A stretch of 64,000 nucleotides of DNA from Pectobacterium peruviense (GCF_002847345.1 NZ_LXFV01000026.1:41576-105575); one strand, 5' to 3'. Positions 43,595-54,909 are shown, counted from the stretch's first letter. The notes: generated by a model not told the origin, from the sequence alone. Program-made: numbers and translations.

Positions 43595-43688
43595 CGCATC
43601 AGCCGTCCTGTCTCACGGGAAGGCTTGCGACCCTCCCTGCCGTTTAACGCCTCGAACGTCATATTGTCGAGGCGTCTTCTTTCATCAT

Positions 43689-45143
<1,455 letters not shown>

Positions 45144-45196
45144 TCAGCAAGACATCGCTGATGTTATGGGTGGCACGCGATCGGGTTGAATTCAGG

Positions 45197-45249
45197 CAAA
45201 AAAAAACCTGATACGGACATGTCTGAATCACATGCGTCGTATCAGGTTT
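45197..45249 (-). terminator. Leader terminator of the second beta-glucoside locus
   Basis: Reading on the minus strand, AAACCTGATACG (45249-45238) pairs perfectly with CGTATCAGGTTT (45215-45204), then a run of U (45206-45198). It precedes bglA by about 90 bp and overlaps the RAT-like site. Confidence 0.9.
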
Positions 45250-45277
45250 CGCTCAGGCCTAAGCCCGATCACGTCCT
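45244..45277 (-). promoter_or_regulatory. RAT-like site of the second beta-glucoside locus
   Basis: On the minus strand the segment begins AGGACGTGATC and ends GAGCGAAACCT, with a GGC/GCC-centred stem. It overlaps the left terminator arm by six bases, exactly as RAT sites do. It is about three bases longer than the canonical 30 and less similar to BglG RATs than the 15876 site, so its antiterminator specificity may differ. Confidence 0.6.
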
Positions 45278-45407
45278 TCTTATCGGGTTATATCTGCTAA
45301 CCGTCGTAGACTCAAACCAAGGTCGGGCAATCTGTGATGAATATCACCGATAATCCCCTCGTCTGAGCATGATTCGTCCCCTACGCCAGCCATCCCAAGA
45401 ATGCAGA

Positions 45408-47027
45408 CTACCGTTCACCACCATCATGGTCTCGTGCACCGTTAAGCCTAACGAGCCGCTTCAACAGCCTGAGTAGCTTCATTCCATCGGGCGAGCCCAA
45501 TCCCGTACAGGCGTCCCATCCTTCTGAAGCCACAAACGCCCCATTATTCCCCCGCACGATATCCTTGCAGCTATTACGATTACGGTACAGCAAGGGGGGA
45601 ATAAACAACGATGCCGACTCGGTCAGTGCGAGCATTCGCGCCAGCAATCCCGCCCACAGCGGCGCGACGGCGCTGGTTCCGCCAACCACGCCTTCCCGTC
45701 CGTTGACTTCAATCAGATAGCCCGTTTCGGGGTCGGCATTACCACTGACATCCGGTACGCCACGGTGTTGCAGAGGGTGATGGCCACCGTATTTGTCTGC
45801 CAGAGATAACCCTAACTGCCAACCGGGAAGCGCAAAATATTGGCTGACGCCGCCCCCCGTCGCGCTGCCGTCTCGGCTGTGCCAGGTAGTTTCTTCCATT
45901 GCTTTTTGCAGCCGAGTGCCGCCACAGGCTAAAACGTAGGGGCTGGAAGCAGGAAAGTTCACATGCAGCCCGTGAGGCTCGCCATCTTTCGCTCCCTGAT
46001 CGCCAGAGGCCACGCACACAGTGATACCTAATGCAGCGGCGGTTTGAAAAGCCTGGTTGTAAACCTGTAACGATTGCGCTGTCCATTTCGACTCACTGCC
46101 GCCCCAGCTAATCGAAATAACCGACGGTGCGTTTTTCTCATCATGAATCGCGGTATTGATTGCTTCTAAAAACCCTGCATCGGTATTCGGGGCAAAATAC
46201 ACCACAATTTTGGCCGCCGGTGCCAACGTGCCAGCAATCTCGATATCCATCTGTACTTCGATATCAATCGGGTTCACTTCTTTATCGCTATCCAACGATG
46301 CTGGGGCATTCTTGGCACCTCCCACACAAACATCGACAATCTGCGGTGGATTAACGCCCATTCGTTTAAAATAGTGCTCCAACTGCGGTAAGCGATACCC
46401 GCCCCCCAGTTCAATGATGCCAATGCACTGCCCGGCGCCATCATGCTCAGGGAAGTGATAATGCTCAGCCAGCTCTAGCGGCGTATAGCCCAGCGGGCGC
46501 TTTTCTGTATTAGAGAACGGACGATTCATACGCAGGCAACAATCCGTCGCCAGACGCTCATCAAGCCCTAGCACGGCGATAACCACGCCCTGTAGATATT
46601 CGGGCAGATAAATCCCTCCCGATCTCCCACGAAAAGCCCCGTTTTTGTGATCATAACGGGCTAAGCTCACGCGAAACGCTTGCTCTATCTGCCCTGCAGT
46701 ACCCGTCAAGAAGACGGTGCGGCTGGCAGGATGTTCACGTTCGATAGATAGCCGATAATGTCGCGCAAACGCACGAACATGCTCGATATCAGCATCATCA
46801 GCGCTGAATTTTCTGGCATAACTGGCACGCGACAGCGGCTTATTGGCGTTGATGCCGCCAAATTGTGGATCGATGCTATCGTGCAGTTCGGTGTAATACT
46901 CATCATCTGGCGTAGTAAAACGCAGTACCAACATGACCCTGACGCTCTCATTAACATTACAGCGCTCACGGTACGCTGCGTCAGCGATGTTTCCGCGCTC
47001 ACTCCCTTTCAATAATTGGTAAGTCAT
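45408..47027 (-). CDS. S53 family serine-carboxyl peptidase (sedolisin/kumamolisin type)
   Basis: A 539-residue acid protease precursor. Residues about 1-165 form the activation prodomain (MLVLRFTTPDDEYY through FLTGTAGQIEQAFRVSLARY). The catalytic domain has Glu257 and Asp261 in IDIEVQMDIEIAG, oxyanion Asp343 in ASGDQGAKDG, and Ser452 in GGTSAVAPLWAG. A C-terminal Ca-binding segment follows (SCKDIVRGNNGAF, then GWDACTGLGSPDG). No Sec signal is visible; many prokaryotic S53 enzymes also lack one and the export route is unclear. The gene is followed upstream by a periplasmic chorismate mutase 19 bp away in the same orientation. I start at the ATG at 47027 (MTYQLLKGSE). Confidence 0.93.
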   Translation of the reverse strand: MTYQLLKGSERGNIADAAYRERCNVNESVRVMLVLRFTTPDDEYYTELHDSIDPQFGGINANKPLSRASYARKFSADDADIEHVRAFARHYRLSIEREHPASRTVFLTGTAGQIEQAFRVSLARYDHKNGAFRGRSGGIYLPEYLQGVVIAVLGLDERLATDCCLRMNRPFSNTEKRPLGYTPLELAEHYHFPEHDGAGQCIGIIELGGGYRLPQLEHYFKRMGVNPPQIVDVCVGGAKNAPASLDSDKEVNPIDIEVQMDIEIAGTLAPAAKIVVYFAPNTDAGFLEAINTAIHDEKNAPSVISISWGGSESKWTAQSLQVYNQAFQTAAALGITVCVASGDQGAKDGEPHGLHVNFPASSPYVLACGGTRLQKAMEETTWHSRDGSATGGGVSQYFALPGWQLGLSLADKYGGHHPLQHRGVPDVSGNADPETGYLIEVNGREGVVGGTSAVAPLWAGLLARMLALTESASLFIPPLLYRNRNSCKDIVRGNNGAFVASEGWDACTGLGSPDGMKLLRLLKRLVRLNGARDHDGGER

Positions 47028-47046
47028 CGTCTTCTCTCCCACTCAG

Positions 47047-47604
47047 CTATTTGCCGTCTGGTTCAATGTGACTCAATGCCACGTAAATCTGGCGTTTGTC
47101 GTTCTGTGACAGATGCTCAACATTAATAGAAGAAAGAAACGTGGCCTCTTGTTGAGGCGCAAAATGCCCACCATTCGCGAGATAACGTTTAATACTAATC
47201 AGAAGTTGGTCGTCAATCGTGAGTAACGTGGGCCTGATCGTGTCGTTCAGCGAACGAGGTGTCCAGTCGCTCTCCGGTGTCGCGAGCCAGTCCGCCATGT
47301 ATCGATACTGAATGGCTTTGCTGGCATTCATTAATGAAGTAAAGAACAGCTGTGTACTCTGAGGGGATAAACCAACGGCAGCAGATTGTTCCCGCGCCTT
47401 ACTCAAAATACGGTCCTCTTGCTTCAAATCCTCAACCGGCAGGTGTTGACGGGCTTTGTACCCCGCAACATCTTTCATGAGCGCCATCCTCTCCTGAATA
47501 AGTTGATAGATACCAAGAGAATCATCCTGCACGGCTGCATGCAGAGGGAGACACCAGGCAGAACTCATCACTAACGAGATAACAGCGGAAATAGGCAAAT
47601 TCAT
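47047..47604 (-). CDS. aroQ: Periplasmic/secreted chorismate mutase (AroQ-gamma type)
   Basis: A 185-residue protein with a Sec signal peptide (MNLPISAVISLVMSSAWC, cleavage after LHA near residue 23). The mature helical domain carries the AroQ signature Arg/Lys/Glu set: LIQERMALMKDVAGYKARQ, VEDLKQEDRILSKAREQSA and NASKAIQYRYMADW. It would convert chorismate to prephenate outside the cytoplasm. The AroQ-gamma form with an added C-terminal helical half is known in several plant- and animal-associated bacteria, role debated. I start at the ATG at 47604 with GGAGAG upstream. It precedes the S53 peptidase gene, likely one operon. Confidence 0.92.
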   Translation of the reverse strand: MNLPISAVISLVMSSAWCLPLHAAVQDDSLGIYQLIQERMALMKDVAGYKARQHLPVEDLKQEDRILSKAREQSAAVGLSPQSTQLFFTSLMNASKAIQYRYMADWLATPESDWTPRSLNDTIRPTLLTIDDQLLISIKRYLANGGHFAPQQEATFLSSINVEHLSQNDKRQIYVALSHIEPDGK

Positions 47605-47935
47605 TGGGTTGCACTCTCCTGTCAGCACTACCATGAACATCTATGGCTATGTTTTTATTTTGCCATTGCGGCAGGAGATAATAGATTTCGCTATATGAAT
47701 CTTCCATGACGAAACTATTTCAATCATTACCCATAGGACACACTTCCTCTTAAAAATTTCCCCATCTGTCGCAATTCCTGCCATTAACGTTTTAAATTAC
47801 AAGCAACTACGGAATCATGTCTCAGAAGCACAATCATCAACATTGGATGATTAAGATACAAACAATGACCAAATGAAATAGTTCAAATAAGTTATCAAGT
47901 GGCGATATTGATCGATAAAGCAAACGCGCACAAAA
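47605..47935. other. Gene-free stretch upstream of the aroQ-S53 operon
   Basis: It should hold the promoter of the aroQ-peptidase unit. I see no clear regulatory box. A small hairpin (AATCATC/GATGATT near 47834-47854) is the only structured feature; no gene is seen. Confidence 0.4.
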
Positions 47936-47968
47936 AAGCCCGTCGTGGCACTTGGCCATGACGGGCTT
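47931..47968 (-). terminator. Terminator of the yjb operon
   Basis: AAGCCCGTC and GACGGGCTT arms with inner TGGC/GCCA pairing around ACTT (47936-47968); on the minus strand it ends in a U-run (47931-47937). It lies 29 bp after the yjbH stop. Confidence 0.88.
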
Positions 47969-47996
47969 GATTTACGCCCTAAACGAACGGGATCGA

Positions 47997-50129
47997 TTAG
48001 TGATCGGTGAGGCCATACAGCGAGCTACGACGCTGTAGCATTTGACCACCGTCACGCGTCAGCGGTACCCAACCAACCGCGCCACGTTTCACCGTAGGCT
48101 CAGTGAACAGCAGATCAAACGGTATGGAGACGTAGAAGCCCTTGCTGAAGCTCCCCTCACCGTATTCAGCGGCGCTGACGTTAGTTTTGGTTGCAAAGGC
48201 ACCCGCAACAATCCCGCTGTCAAAGCGGCGAGACAAGTCGAGCGTGACCCCTTTATCACCAGCCAGATAACGACCTACGCTCACTTTCGCCACAGCACCT
48301 TCTACAAACGGCAGTTCCCAATACGCGGTCAGATGACCTGTCACCACATCGTAATCGGCCATTCTCATGATGTCGTTCCAGTCACGCTGTTTGACATAGT
48401 TAACATCCATCCCCAGCGCCCAGCTTTTACCGAACGGACGATACAGCACTTCAGAGCCAACGCCAGCATACATCATTTCCAGATAGCCGCCGTAGACCTG
48501 CGTATACCAGTCCTGCGCGGGATTATCCCTGCGGGTCAATTGCAGATTGGTCAATAACAGATCGGAAGATGTGGAATATTCACGCACCCAGGTTCTGACT
48601 CGCGGCAATGCCGCGCCATCGGCCGGCGGTGATTTATAGTTAAACTTGTCATAGTTATTCACCAGATTCAGCAGCGCGGTTCCCCCCACGCTCCAGTGAT
48701 CGCTTAGACGGTAGTCCACATTGCCTTTAAGCGCGATTTGGTACATATAGAAGGATTCAGGACCACCGAAAGACTGCACCAGCGTCGGATCTAATGAATA
48801 CGTCAGGCGATCGGGCTCTGCGAGCAGCACCTGCTGACCGCGCACGTCAGATACCGGCTCTTTGCGATGCGTAGCAGGTTCAGGTTGACCAAGCGGAATA
48901 GCAGCCTGTTGAACCTGATGGAAGGCTTTGGCATCGACTTCCGTACTGGCAATCGGTAAGCGCTGGCTGCGCTGAACAATGTGATATTCATCAAGACTAC
49001 CTGGGACATGATTCGCCAATACGGTGGCAGCACGCTGTGTGGCCTGCTCACTATCACGATATTTTGTCTGATCGGCAACAATGGTGACCTGCTTTTGGTC
49101 CGCGTAGATATCGGCGTCCTTAAAGCCAGCCTTATCATTCAGCTCTTTCGAAACGAGCTGCCAGTTTGTCCCTTTACCATCCTGCACTGGCGCATAGACT
49201 GGTGGCGCATCGTCTAAATAGTTTGGTTTCAAACTGTTGAAGTTGGTACGTAGGGTAAAGCCCCACATCAGGGTATTGCCCCGCTGCCACGACAGCGTGG
49301 TATCCAGTATATCGCCCACACGGTAAACCGCTCCGATGTTGAAAGGAGAATCCTGCTTGATTTTCTCGCTTCGCGCACCATCTGCAGTCTCATTACTATA
49401 ATCGTTGCTGTCATACTCGAGTTTCAGGCGCAGCGGATCCCATGGCGTCTGATATTCAATTCCACCAAACAGTGCCGCCGGACCGTGTAAGAAATTCTTA
49501 ACCTCAAACTGACCGATTTCTGTATTCTGAGTACGATTGCAGAAGCTGGCTTTAAGCGAACAGGCTGGGTTTTTAATATTCCCGCTCTCCGCCATATTGC
49601 CCCACCCCATACCCAAGGTGAAATCAAACGGCCCCATACGCTTGCTGGCTACCAGATATTCGCTATCGAACAACCCGGTACCAGCAATATCGCGCAACCC
49701 CAGCGATACATCCGGCATCCAGTAGCTTTCCTGCCACAAGCGAGCCTTGAGATCGAAGGCTTTGTCCTTGTAGGTTTGATTACCGCTGAAAGACGCGTCG
49801 TCGCTATAAAGTCGGGTACGGATATCGGTATAACGCACCGTTGTTTCCAGCCAGTCAAAGAGCTGGAGGGACACGGAGTAACGTCGATACTCCTCATTGT
49901 CGCGGTAGTTAAGGCTAAATTCACCCGTTTCCGCCATGCGTGCGGTTGGCATTTGCAATAAGCCCGTGCCACCGAAATCAGACTGCGACACACCCGCAGG
50001 CTGAAAACGCAGATTCGGGTTCGTCGCAGTACGGCTGTTTTCTGTTTCAGCCGCCATAGCCTGCGCACTCAGAATGCCGCCAATCGCCAACGACAGACAG
50101 CCTAGTTTAACGTTTCTGTTCTTGGTCAT
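47997..50129 (-). CDS. yjbH: YjbH/GfcD-type outer-membrane beta-barrel lipoprotein-family protein
   Basis: A 710-residue exported protein with signal peptide (GCLSLAIGGILSAQAMAAET). The rest is beta-rich with repeated aromatic strands (GEFSLNYRDNEEYRRYSVSL, PFDFTLGMGWGNMAES) and a barrel-type ending. The YjbH family is believed to form an outer-membrane pore for an exopolysaccharide. It is the last gene of yjbEFGH and overlaps yjbG by four bases. In E. coli the operon is under RcsB control and contributes to extracellular polysaccharide; no RcsB box was identified here. Confidence 0.93.
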   Translation of the reverse strand: MTKNRNVKLGCLSLAIGGILSAQAMAAETENSRTATNPNLRFQPAGVSQSDFGGTGLLQMPTARMAETGEFSLNYRDNEEYRRYSVSLQLFDWLETTVRYTDIRTRLYSDDASFSGNQTYKDKAFDLKARLWQESYWMPDVSLGLRDIAGTGLFDSEYLVASKRMGPFDFTLGMGWGNMAESGNIKNPACSLKASFCNRTQNTEIGQFEVKNFLHGPAALFGGIEYQTPWDPLRLKLEYDSNDYSNETADGARSEKIKQDSPFNIGAVYRVGDILDTTLSWQRGNTLMWGFTLRTNFNSLKPNYLDDAPPVYAPVQDGKGTNWQLVSKELNDKAGFKDADIYADQKQVTIVADQTKYRDSEQATQRAATVLANHVPGSLDEYHIVQRSQRLPIASTEVDAKAFHQVQQAAIPLGQPEPATHRKEPVSDVRGQQVLLAEPDRLTYSLDPTLVQSFGGPESFYMYQIALKGNVDYRLSDHWSVGGTALLNLVNNYDKFNYKSPPADGAALPRVRTWVREYSTSSDLLLTNLQLTRRDNPAQDWYTQVYGGYLEMMYAGVGSEVLYRPFGKSWALGMDVNYVKQRDWNDIMRMADYDVVTGHLTAYWELPFVEGAVAKVSVGRYLAGDKGVTLDLSRRFDSGIVAGAFATKTNVSAAEYGEGSFSKGFYVSIPFDLLFTEPTVKRGAVGWVPLTRDGGQMLQRRSSLYGLTDH

Positions 50130-50908
50130 TCGAGTGGGATCCGGTTAGCAAGGTAGTCAGCAAGCTGCTCGTTAAGTGATGACATATCCTGTGGTAAAAC
50201 AGAAGGATTGAAACCGATGAAGATCGTTTCGCCCGCAGCAGGTTCAATATGCTGACGATTCCACAGCGCTAGCGGTACCTTGCGCCACTGGCCATTTCCC
50301 CCAATCAGATAGCCGTAACTATTATCTGCTCCCGCTAAAAGCCGCCGTCCAGCGAGATAATTCTCGACCGACCATCCTGCACGTAGCACAACATTTCCCG
50401 ACGTCTCCAGTTCACCCACATCGGCGGAGGTATTCACCAAACCGATCAGAGACAGTCTGTCATCATGAGGAGCCACATACAGTGCATATTCCCCCACCAG
50501 AGGGTGATTATTTTCTATATAAACACGCACGCGGTCAGGATCCAGATCGGTACGGATACGGCCGGCCACATCAATGGGGTTAAGGGCTTTTCTCAGAAGC
50601 CAGGCGGAGATCGCCAGATCGCCATCACCGGAGTTACGCCAGCGCGTTTCCAGCTCAGCCAGTTTTTGCATTAAGACATCGCCCTGTACACGAACTTTCT
50701 GTGTCGTCGCGAAATCAGAAATAAGCGCGGTTCGCCAGTTGATGTTCTGTGGCCAGGAAACCTGCTCATAAAACTTTTCAAGACGCGTACCGTCGTCCAG
50801 TTTAACAACGGCGATCGTCTCTTGAGGCGATTTCACAGTGAGCTGTGCAGACGTCGCGACACCGGAAACCAGCAGCAACAAGGTAGCGATACGATTGAGT
50901 GCCAACAT
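50126..50908 (-). CDS. yjbG: YjbG/GfcC-type periplasmic exopolysaccharide protein
   Basis: A 260-residue exported protein with a signal peptide (MLALNRIATLLLLVSGVATS) and the GfcC-like body (TVKSPQETIAVVKLDDGTRL, WRTALISDFATTQ). The C-terminal part carries GRRLLAGADNSYGYLIGGNG and a helical end (SSLNEQLADYLANRIPLE). The family is soluble periplasmic and belongs to capsule/EPS secretion. It overlaps yjbH (ATGA) and follows yjbF by nine bases. Confidence 0.92.
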   Translation of the reverse strand: MLALNRIATLLLLVSGVATSAQLTVKSPQETIAVVKLDDGTRLEKFYEQVSWPQNINWRTALISDFATTQKVRVQGDVLMQKLAELETRWRNSGDGDLAISAWLLRKALNPIDVAGRIRTDLDPDRVRVYIENNHPLVGEYALYVAPHDDRLSLIGLVNTSADVGELETSGNVVLRAGWSVENYLAGRRLLAGADNSYGYLIGGNGQWRKVPLALWNRQHIEPAAGETIFIGFNPSVLPQDMSSLNEQLADYLANRIPLE

Positions 50909-50917
50909 TGCAGCCCC

Positions 50918-51595
50918 TTATTGTACGTAGGGTTTTAATACGGTGAATGTTACCAATGCCATATCCGGCCCCATATACTGCTGGCTTTGAATCACACTTC
51001 CGTTAATCGGATCGAGCCAGTAGCTATTGGTGTAAGATTTATTCAAGGCGGGGACGGTAACCTGTTCATCAAAGCGCAACAGCTCACGCGAGGTATCCAG
51101 AATTTTTACTGTTTCTTTGCCACGGGCCTGAAAAACGGACCGGGTATCGTACCCACCGCGGAAGACCTGAGACCACTCAACACGGCTTTGCCATGTCATT
51201 GGCGTTGATGTCTTCAATAGACCTAATGTCAGCGGATCCTGTTGCAGGTTATCCACATAGGTAATGTCTTCGCCAAAGCCCTGCGTTTTCACTAAACGAC
51301 CATGTTGGGTCGATATTATATTTTTATCAGCCCCAATCCATTTCAATTGGTTCTGTTCGGCAAAAACGAGAATGACAAACGCCTGTGGCGCCTCTCCCAC
51401 TTTTAGATAGGCCGACGCATAGGGTGTATCGGAAACCCGTTTGGCCGTCACATGGGTGTCATCCTGACCAAAAAACGCCAGTTTGAACGTTTTCCCCACC
51501 TGCTCCACATTTTGGGAACAGCCAGTCAACACAATCGATAAAAGAGGTATGGCAATCAGCGAACGTACCTTTGCCATTCGTTTTATTTTTGTCAT
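50918..51595 (-). CDS. yjbF: YjbF/GfcB family lipoprotein
   Basis: A 225-residue lipoprotein with lipobox LTGC (Cys26 from the chosen start MTKIKRMAK, Cys20 from a possible second start MAKVRSL at 51577). The YjbF-like domain includes SDTPYASAYLKVGEAPQAFV and YWLDPINGSVIQSQQYMGPD. It follows yjbE after a hairpin and precedes yjbG by 9 bp. No strong Shine-Dalgarno decides between the two starts. Confidence 0.9.
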   Translation of the reverse strand: MTKIKRMAKVRSLIAIPLLSIVLTGCSQNVEQVGKTFKLAFFGQDDTHVTAKRVSDTPYASAYLKVGEAPQAFVILVFAEQNQLKWIGADKNIISTQHGRLVKTQGFGEDITYVDNLQQDPLTLGLLKTSTPMTWQSRVEWSQVFRGGYDTRSVFQARGKETVKILDTSRELLRFDEQVTVPALNKSYTNSYWLDPINGSVIQSQQYMGPDMALVTFTVLKPYVQ

Positions 51596-51626
51596 GAAAT
51601 GCAGTTCTCGTTGAACAGCGCAGCCT

Positions 51627-51655
51627 GGAAAAAGAAAGGCCACCGAAGTGGCCTT
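51627..51655 (-). terminator. Hairpin between yjbE and yjbF (attenuator)
   Basis: On the minus strand AAGGCCAC-TTCG-GTGGCCTT forms an 8-bp stem with a UUCG tetraloop, followed by a U-rich run (TTTCTTTTT). Located within the operon 15 bases after the yjbE stop, it would end most transcripts after yjbE and let the abundant small protein be made in excess. Confidence 0.8.
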
Positions 51656-51670
51656 AGAGTAGATATAAAA

Positions 51671-51910
51671 TTAACGGGTGCCCGTCGTCGTTGTCGTACC
51701 CGTGCTGTTGTTATCGTCATTGCTAGCAACAGCAACAGCAACACCAACAGCAACAGCGGCAGTAACACCCACTGCAATCAGTGCCGTAGTACCTGCAGCA
51801 GCACCCGCACCAGCACCAGCACTACCAGCGGCAGCAGCACCAGCAGGACCAGCTGCATACACACTTGACGACATAGCCAGAACAGCGGCCAGCGCGATTA
51901 ACGTTTTCTT
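51671..51910 (-). CDS. yjbE: YjbE/GfcA-type small secreted protein
   Basis: A 79-residue exported protein with signal peptide MKKTLIALAAVLAMSSSVYA. The mature part is nearly all Ala/Gly/Val with a Thr-rich end (NSTGTTTTTGTR), as in E. coli YjbE. I start at the ATG at 51910, with AAGGAAAT upstream. It is the first gene of yjbEFGH. Its function is unknown; a role in the exopolysaccharide matrix or its export is assumed from the operon. Confidence 0.9.
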   Translation of the reverse strand, partial: KKTLIALAAVLAMSSSVYAAGPAGAAAAGSAGAGAGAAAGTTALIAVGVTAAVAVGVAVAVASNDDNNSTGTTTTTGTR

Positions 51911-52305
51911 CATTACGATTTCCTTTTTAACATGAAGTACTTCAGGGTGGAGTACCGTCAAAAAGACCATACCCCGTCCTTCATTCTAGTCAGCACAACA
52001 GCAAACATCTCTATTTAGCCCGTTACCGACCGTTACCGGGATCCTCCCAGCAATGCGTTCAATCCAATGGCGATAAAATTCTCTATCACGCAAAGCATTT
52101 TTGAGAGGCTACCACCTCTGATAAGCAATACCAGAAAGCAAAACTACAACTCAATTTTTGCAACACCGTTAAAAATAGCAAGATCCCGATGTAATAAACA
52201 GCAATGATCTCGGTAAAAAAGCAGATTTCTTTAATGAAATTTACAGTATTCCAGAAAAAAAGTCATAAATATCTTAGCGATATCAATCCATTGATTCACC
52301 AATAT
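51911..52305. other. Gene-free stretch between yjbE and the gnd terminator
   Basis: It should contain the yjbEFGH promoter near 51930-52000, but I see no clean -35/-10 pair or RcsB box. The part from 52100 is AT-rich without repeats. No gene is supported. Confidence 0.4.
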
Positions 52306-52343
52306 AATAAAACGCCAGATATTTCCTAATCTGGCGTTTTATT
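52306..52343. terminator. Terminator of gnd (may act in both directions)
   Basis: A 15-bp perfect stem (52306-52320 with 52329-52343), AATAAAACGCCAGAT and its complement, with T-runs in both arms. It follows the gnd stop by 32 bp on the minus strand. Confidence 0.92.
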
Positions 52344-52375
52344 AACAAACCGCATTACCTAAGCATAAGAAATGA

Positions 52376-53782
52376 TTATTCCAACCATTCGGTATGGAAT
52401 ACACCTTCTTTATCTGTACGCTTGTAGGTATGCGCGCCGAAATAGTCGCGCTGAGCCTGAATCAGGTTAGCTGGCAGCACGGCTGAGCGGTAGCTGTCGT
52501 AATAGGCAATTGCCGCTGAGAAGGTTGGCGTCGGGATACCCTGCTGAACGGCGTAAGAGACGACATCGCGCAGTGCTTGCTGGTATTCATCCGCCACTTT
52601 CTTGAAGTAAGGCGCCAGCAGCAGATTAGCGATATCCGCCTTCTGATCGTACGCATCGGTGATTTTTTGCAGGAACTGTGCACGAATGATGCAACCCGCG
52701 CGGAAAATTTTGGCGATTTCACCGTAGTTCAGATCCCAGCTGTTTTCGTCTGATGCCGCTTTCAGCTGTGAGAAGCCCTGAGCATAAGAAACGATTTTGC
52801 CTAAGTACAGCGCACGACGTACTTTCTCAACAAACTCGGCTTTATCACCACCAAATGGCTGAGTCGTCGGGCCCGTCAGCACCTTAGATGCCGCAACACG
52901 CTGATCTTTCAGTGAAGAAAGGTAGCGGGCAAAAACAGATTCCGTGATCAGAGACAGCGGTTCGCCCAGATCCAGAGAGCTTTGGCTGGTCCATTTACCG
53001 GTACCTTTGTTAGCGGCTTCATCCAGAATCACGTCAACCAGATATTTACCTTCTTCATCTTTTTTCTTGAAGATATCGGCCGTGATTTCAATCAGGTAGC
53101 TGCTTAACTCGCCTTTGTTCCACTCAGAGAATGTGGTAGCAAGCTCGTCGTTGTCCAGATTCAGCGCCTGCTTGAGCAATGCATAGGCTTCAGCAATAAG
53201 CTGCATATCGCCGTATTCAATGCCGTTATGCACCATCTTGACATAGTGACCTGCGCCATCAGCGCCAATGTAGGTCACACAGGCCTCGCCGTCCGCACGT
53301 GCGGCAATCTGCTCCAGAATCGGCGCGACCAGTTCATAGGCTTCTTTCTGACCACCCGGCATGATAGAAGGCCCTTTCAGCGCCCCCTCTTCCCCACCGG
53401 ATACGCCAGTACCGATGAAGTTAAACCCTTCAGCAGACAGTTCGCGGTTACGGCGAATGGTATCTTTATAGAAGGTATTACCGCCATCGATCAGAATATC
53501 GCCCTTCTCCAGATAAGGTTTCAGCGATTCAATGGTTTTATCGGTTGCTTCGCCAGCCTTCACCATCAGCAGAATACGGCGGGGTTCTTCCAGGGATTTA
53601 ACAAACGCTTCAACGGTGTAAGAAGGCACCAGTTTTTTGCCCGGATTTTCCGCGATAACTTCATCGGTTTTATCGGAAGAACGGTTAAAGATGGAAACGC
53701 TATAGCCACGGCTCTCAATGTTCAGCGCCAGATTGCGCCCCATCACCGCCATACCGACAACGCCAATTTGCTGTTTGGACAT
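52376..53782 (-). CDS. gnd: 6-phosphogluconate dehydrogenase, decarboxylating
   Basis: A 468-residue NADP enzyme of the oxidative pentose phosphate pathway that makes ribulose 5-phosphate. NADP fold [20 protein letters not shown] is at the N-terminus; the substrate and catalytic segments are [18 protein letters not shown] and [21 protein letters not shown] start at the ATG at 53782 (MSKQQIG) behind GGAG; the open frame continues upstream to 53941 but only as noise. It is adjacent to galF on the same strand, the usual landmark pair beside enterobacterial O-antigen clusters. Confidence 0.97.
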   Translation of the reverse strand: MSKQQIGVVGMAVMGRNLALNIESRGYSVSIFNRSSDKTDEVIAENPGKKLVPSYTVEAFVKSLEEPRRILLMVKAGEATDKTIESLKPYLEKGDILIDGGNTFYKDTIRRNRELSAEGFNFIGTGVSGGEEGALKGPSIMPGGQKEAYELVAPILEQIAARADGEACVTYIGADGAGHYVKMVHNGIEYGDMQLIAEAYALLKQALNLDNDELATTFSEWNKGELSSYLIEITADIFKKKDEEGKYLVDVILDEAANKGTGKWTSQSSLDLGEPLSLITESVFARYLSSLKDQRVAASKVLTGPTTQPFGGDKAEFVEKVRRALYLGKIVSYAQGFSQLKAASDENSWDLNYGEIAKIFRAGCIIRAQFLQKITDAYDQKADIANLLLAPYFKKVADEYQQALRDVVSYAVQQGIPTPTFSAAIAYYDSYRSAVLPANLIQAQRDYFGAHTYKRTDKEGVFHTEWLE

Positions 53783-53950
53783 TAAAGCAACTCCAGTCTG
53801 AAGGATAACCTGCCTGAAACGGCGACAACGCCTCGCGCTGCGACCTCGCAAGCAATTTAAAAACAGGTCGACATGGTAACTCAGCTTTGCGTGAGTGGGT
53901 AGTGATTGGTTTGATAGCGAAAGCCCCGTCAACATGAACATATGGCGGGC

Positions 53951-53990
53951 AAAAGAAAAAACCGCAGAACGATTCAGCGATCTACGGTTT
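53951..53990 (-). terminator. Terminator of galF
   Basis: On the minus strand AAACCGTAGA pairs with TCTGCGGTTT (one mismatch) and is followed by a U-rich run (TTTTCTTTT, 53959-53951). It lies 22 bp after the galF stop. Confidence 0.75.
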
Positions 53991-54012
53991 TACTGCATAT
54001 TACCACTCAATA

Positions 54013-54909
54013 TTACTTTTTCAGCAGCGCCTTAATACTTTCTTTAAATTCGGCACCAAACTCAGGATTGCGTAATCCATAAGACACAAATGCCTGCGCG
54101 TAACCCAATTTACGGCCGCAGTTAAAATTCTTGCCCGACATCTGCACCGCATCGACCTGCTGAGTCGCAATCATATCGGCAATCACATCTGTTAACTGAA
54201 TACGTCCCCATGCGCCAGGTTCGGCTTTATCCAGCAATGCCCAAGCATCGGCAGTTAACACATAGCGCCCTACCGCAGAAAGATCGGATCCCGTTTCGGA
54301 TGGTGCCTCGGGTTTCTCAATCATTGAGGTGATCGCGGCAGCATCGCCTGGGTTCACTAGCGGTTTTTCACAATCGACAACAGAGTACTCTGGCAACACC
54401 TCATAAGGGCGATGTTTCACCAGCACTTGGCTACGCCCAGTTTCTTCAAAGCGGGAAATCAGCAGCGCCAGGTTTTCCTGCGTCTGATCGGCCGTGCTTT
54501 CATCCAGCACCACATCAGGTAACACCACCACAAACGGATTATCCCCTACGATTGGGCGAGCACAGGAAACGGCATGCCCCAGCCCCAGCGTTTCCCCTTG
54601 GCGGACGTTCATGATCGTCACGCCTTTCGGACAAATGGCCTGAACTTCAGCCAACAATTGGCGCTTAGCGCGCTCTTCCAGCAAAGATTCAAGCTCAAAC
54701 GAGGTATCGAAGTGGTTTTCGATCGCATTTTTTGACGCATGCGTCACCAGGACAATTTCTTTAATCCCCGCCCTCACGCACTCATTGACGATCTTCTCAA
54801 TCACAGGGCGGTCAACCAGCGGCAACATTTCCTTAGGAATGGCCTTGGTCACCGGTAACAAATTCATCCCTAAACCTGCTACAGGGATAATAGCTTTTAA
54901 TGATGTCAT
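54013..54909 (-). CDS. galF: GalF, UTP-glucose-1-phosphate uridylyltransferase subunit paralogue
   Basis: A 298-residue nucleotidyltransferase-fold protein. The UTP loop reads [20 protein letters not shown], where true GalU has LGTRMLP. The Met in place of Thr-Arg is the mark of GalF, which is a poorly active regulator of UDP-glucose synthesis. Other blocks match GalU/Gal[32 protein letters not shown] and GRIQLTD. It lies at the boundary of the polysaccharide cluster, transcribed away from rmlA. Confidence 0.93.
   Translation of the reverse strand: MTSLKAIIPVAGLGMNLLPVTKAIPKEMLPLVDRPVIEKIVNECVRAGIKEIVLVTHASKNAIENHFDTSFELESLLEERAKRQLLAEVQAICPKGVTIMNVRQGETLGLGHAVSCARPIVGDNPFVVVLPDVVLDESTADQTQENLALLISRFEETGRSQVLVKHRPYEVLPEYSVVDCEKPLVNPGDAAAITSMIEKPEAPSETGSDLSAVGRYVLTADAWALLDKAEPGAWGRIQLTDVIADMIATQQVDAVQMSGKNFNCGRKLGYAQAFVSYGLRNPEFGAEFKESIKALLKK

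Noticed and set aside
51599..51868. Ser/Asn/Thr-rich open frame antisense to yjbE
   Set aside because: The low-complexity composition follows from the Ala/Gly/Val-rich yjbE codons on the other strand.
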